Shown here: positions 4,528 to 5,302 of the stretch, piece after piece
Numbering within the stretch: the first letter of the stretch is position 1
Layout: each line of letters opens with the position of its first letter
Assembly: GCA_030630585.1 (NCBI GenBank)
Contig: DAOVMU010000114.1
Coordinates: 1-5,302 of the forward strand
Direction of reading: 5' to 3'
DNA from: Candidatus Bathyarchaeota archaeon
GTDB lineage: Archaea; Thermoproteota; Bathyarchaeia; Bathyarchaeales; Bathycorpusculaceae
DNA length: 5,302 bases
The notes under the pieces: generated by a model
Told to the model about the DNA's origin: nothing
Database searches by the model: none
Seen by the model: the letters and a program-made list of their open reading frames with translations, nothing else
Program-made: the position numbers and the translations under genes

Positions 4528-5302
4528 ATATTTAATACGTGGATCTATTACTCCATACAGTAGATCCGCTATAAAATTTGCTAAAATTACACACAAAGCA
4601 ATGACGTAAAAAATTGCTTGTAAAACTGGTAAATCCGGTGGGTGAAGGGCATCCCACATTAGTAGTCCCATGCCTCTATAGCTATAGACAGTTTCTGTTA
4701 TTATGGCTCCGGAGATTAGGAAACCGAAGGTCATTGCAACGCTAGTGATAAGGGGTAGGGAAGCATTTTTTAGTATATGTTTGTACAACACTGTCCGTTC
4801 TTTGAGGCCTTTCGCTCTTGCTGTGACAACGTAATCTTCAGTGATTGTTTCAAGAACGCAGGCTCTTGAAAGAAGTATCCATCCGCCAACGCTGAAGAGA
4901 AATAGGGTAATGGTGGGCAACACTAGGCAAGAGATGCGTCCAGCCAAAAATTCTGGTATACTTGTTGGTGGGTTGCGGCCCCATGATCTTGGCTCAATAC
5001 CGCCTAATGGAAACCATTTCAGCTGGACGGCGAAAAAGAATATCATCAACCATCCTATGAAGAATATGGGAACAGAGTACGTTACTAGGGAACCTGTAAC
5101 CGTAGCGGTGTCAAACAAGCCGCCTCTTTTATGAGCAACCAAAACTCCAATTAAGATTCCTGCAATGATTGACAAGACAGCGGCGATACCCATCAATATG
5201 AGAGTGTTAGGCAACCTCATAAGGATTTGGTCCACAACTGGAGCTGCTCCACCTACGCGTCCCCTTCCAAAATTCCATGTTAACATATTAACAAGGTATG
5301 AC
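4522..5302 (-). CDS. dppB: DppB/OppB-type ABC permease, N-terminus beyond window
   Basis: This is the second channel-forming membrane subunit, partner of DppC. The frame stays open to the right edge, reading SYLVN before the first internal Met at 5286. That Met is therefore not the start. About 259 residues are visible; the family is usually 310-340, so roughly 60-80 N-terminal residues, including TM1, are missing. Numbering from the Met at 5286, RLPNTLILMG at 24-33 opens the conserved permease core. Membrane segments lie at about 28-51, 64-88, 117-141, 178-198 and 221-245. The EAA-type coupling loop is DYVVTARAKGLKERTVLYKHILKN at 151-174, and the C-terminal signature LLYGVIDPRIKYG at 242-254 is classic DppB. 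No insertion like that of DppC is seen in the visible part. It is the first visible gene of the permease pair; a substrate-binding protein may lie further upstream. Confidence 0.92.
   Translation of the reverse strand, partial: SYLVNMLTWNFGRGRVGGAAPVVDQILMRLPNTLILMGIAAVLSIIAGILIGVLVAHKRGGLFDTATVTGSLVTYSVPIFFIGWLMIFFFAVQLKWFPLGGIEPRSWGRNPPTSIPEFLAGRISCLVLPTITLFLFSVGGWILLSRACVLETITEDYVVTARAKGLKERTVLYKHILKNASLPLITSVAMTFGFLISGAIITETVYSYRGMGLLMWDALHPPDLPVLQAIFYVIALCVILANFIADLLYGVIDPRIKYG

Noticed and set aside
4841..5134. Plus-strand 97-residue open frame
   Set aside because: It is entirely antisense to conserved DppB membrane segments and the coupling loop; the sequence is low in secondary-structure pattern and is a shadow.
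5284..5286. ATG at 5286 as the dppB start
   Set aside because: The frame continues open to the window edge and the protein would lack the first membrane segment of the family; the Met lies in the conserved region before RLPNTL.

Overview
The window reads as an archaeal contig end carrying most of a dipeptide/oligopeptide (Dpp/Opp) type ABC importer on the minus strand, plus one small plus-strand gene sitting inside it. An archaeal source is inferred from GGGTGA ribosome-binding sites, a BRE/TATA-like promoter, and a permease whose extracytoplasmic insert is rich in N-X-S/T sequons. The overall style resembles uncultured lineages such as Bathyarchaeia, but the exact lineage cannot be fixed from this sequence. 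The first 17 bases are a pure G run at the window edge and are most likely a sequencing or assembly artefact.

Reading the minus strand from right to left, the order is as follows. A DppB-type permease enters from beyond the right edge, so its N-terminus is missing. A DppC-type permease of about 651 residues follows, roughly twice the usual length, with about 360 extra residues between its first and second membrane segments. After a gap holding an oppositely oriented gene come a DppD-type ATPase and a DppF-type ATPase, both with complete nucleotide-binding motifs and a C-terminal four-cysteine segment. Together these supply two membrane subunits and two ATPases, which is the full core of an importer. 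No substrate-binding protein is visible; it may lie upstream of dppB, outside the window.

The plus-strand gene at 2147-2548 encodes a 133-residue protein of unknown function. It faces dppC tail to tail, with 12 bases between the stop codons and an 8-bp inverted repeat overlapping both. It is divergent from dppD across a 134-bp intergenic region with a perfect 16-bp (GC)7 palindrome at its centre. This gene therefore splits the permease half from the ATPase half, and dppD-dppF probably has its own promoter. Within each half, genes are tightly coupled: the TGA stop of the upstream gene is part of the GGGTGA ribosome-binding site of the downstream gene at both junctions.

The most interesting elements are the large, apparently N-glycosylatable insert of DppC, whose second half looks like a carbohydrate-binding-type jelly roll; the split operon with its unknown gene; and the (GC)7 palindrome next to the dppD promoter.
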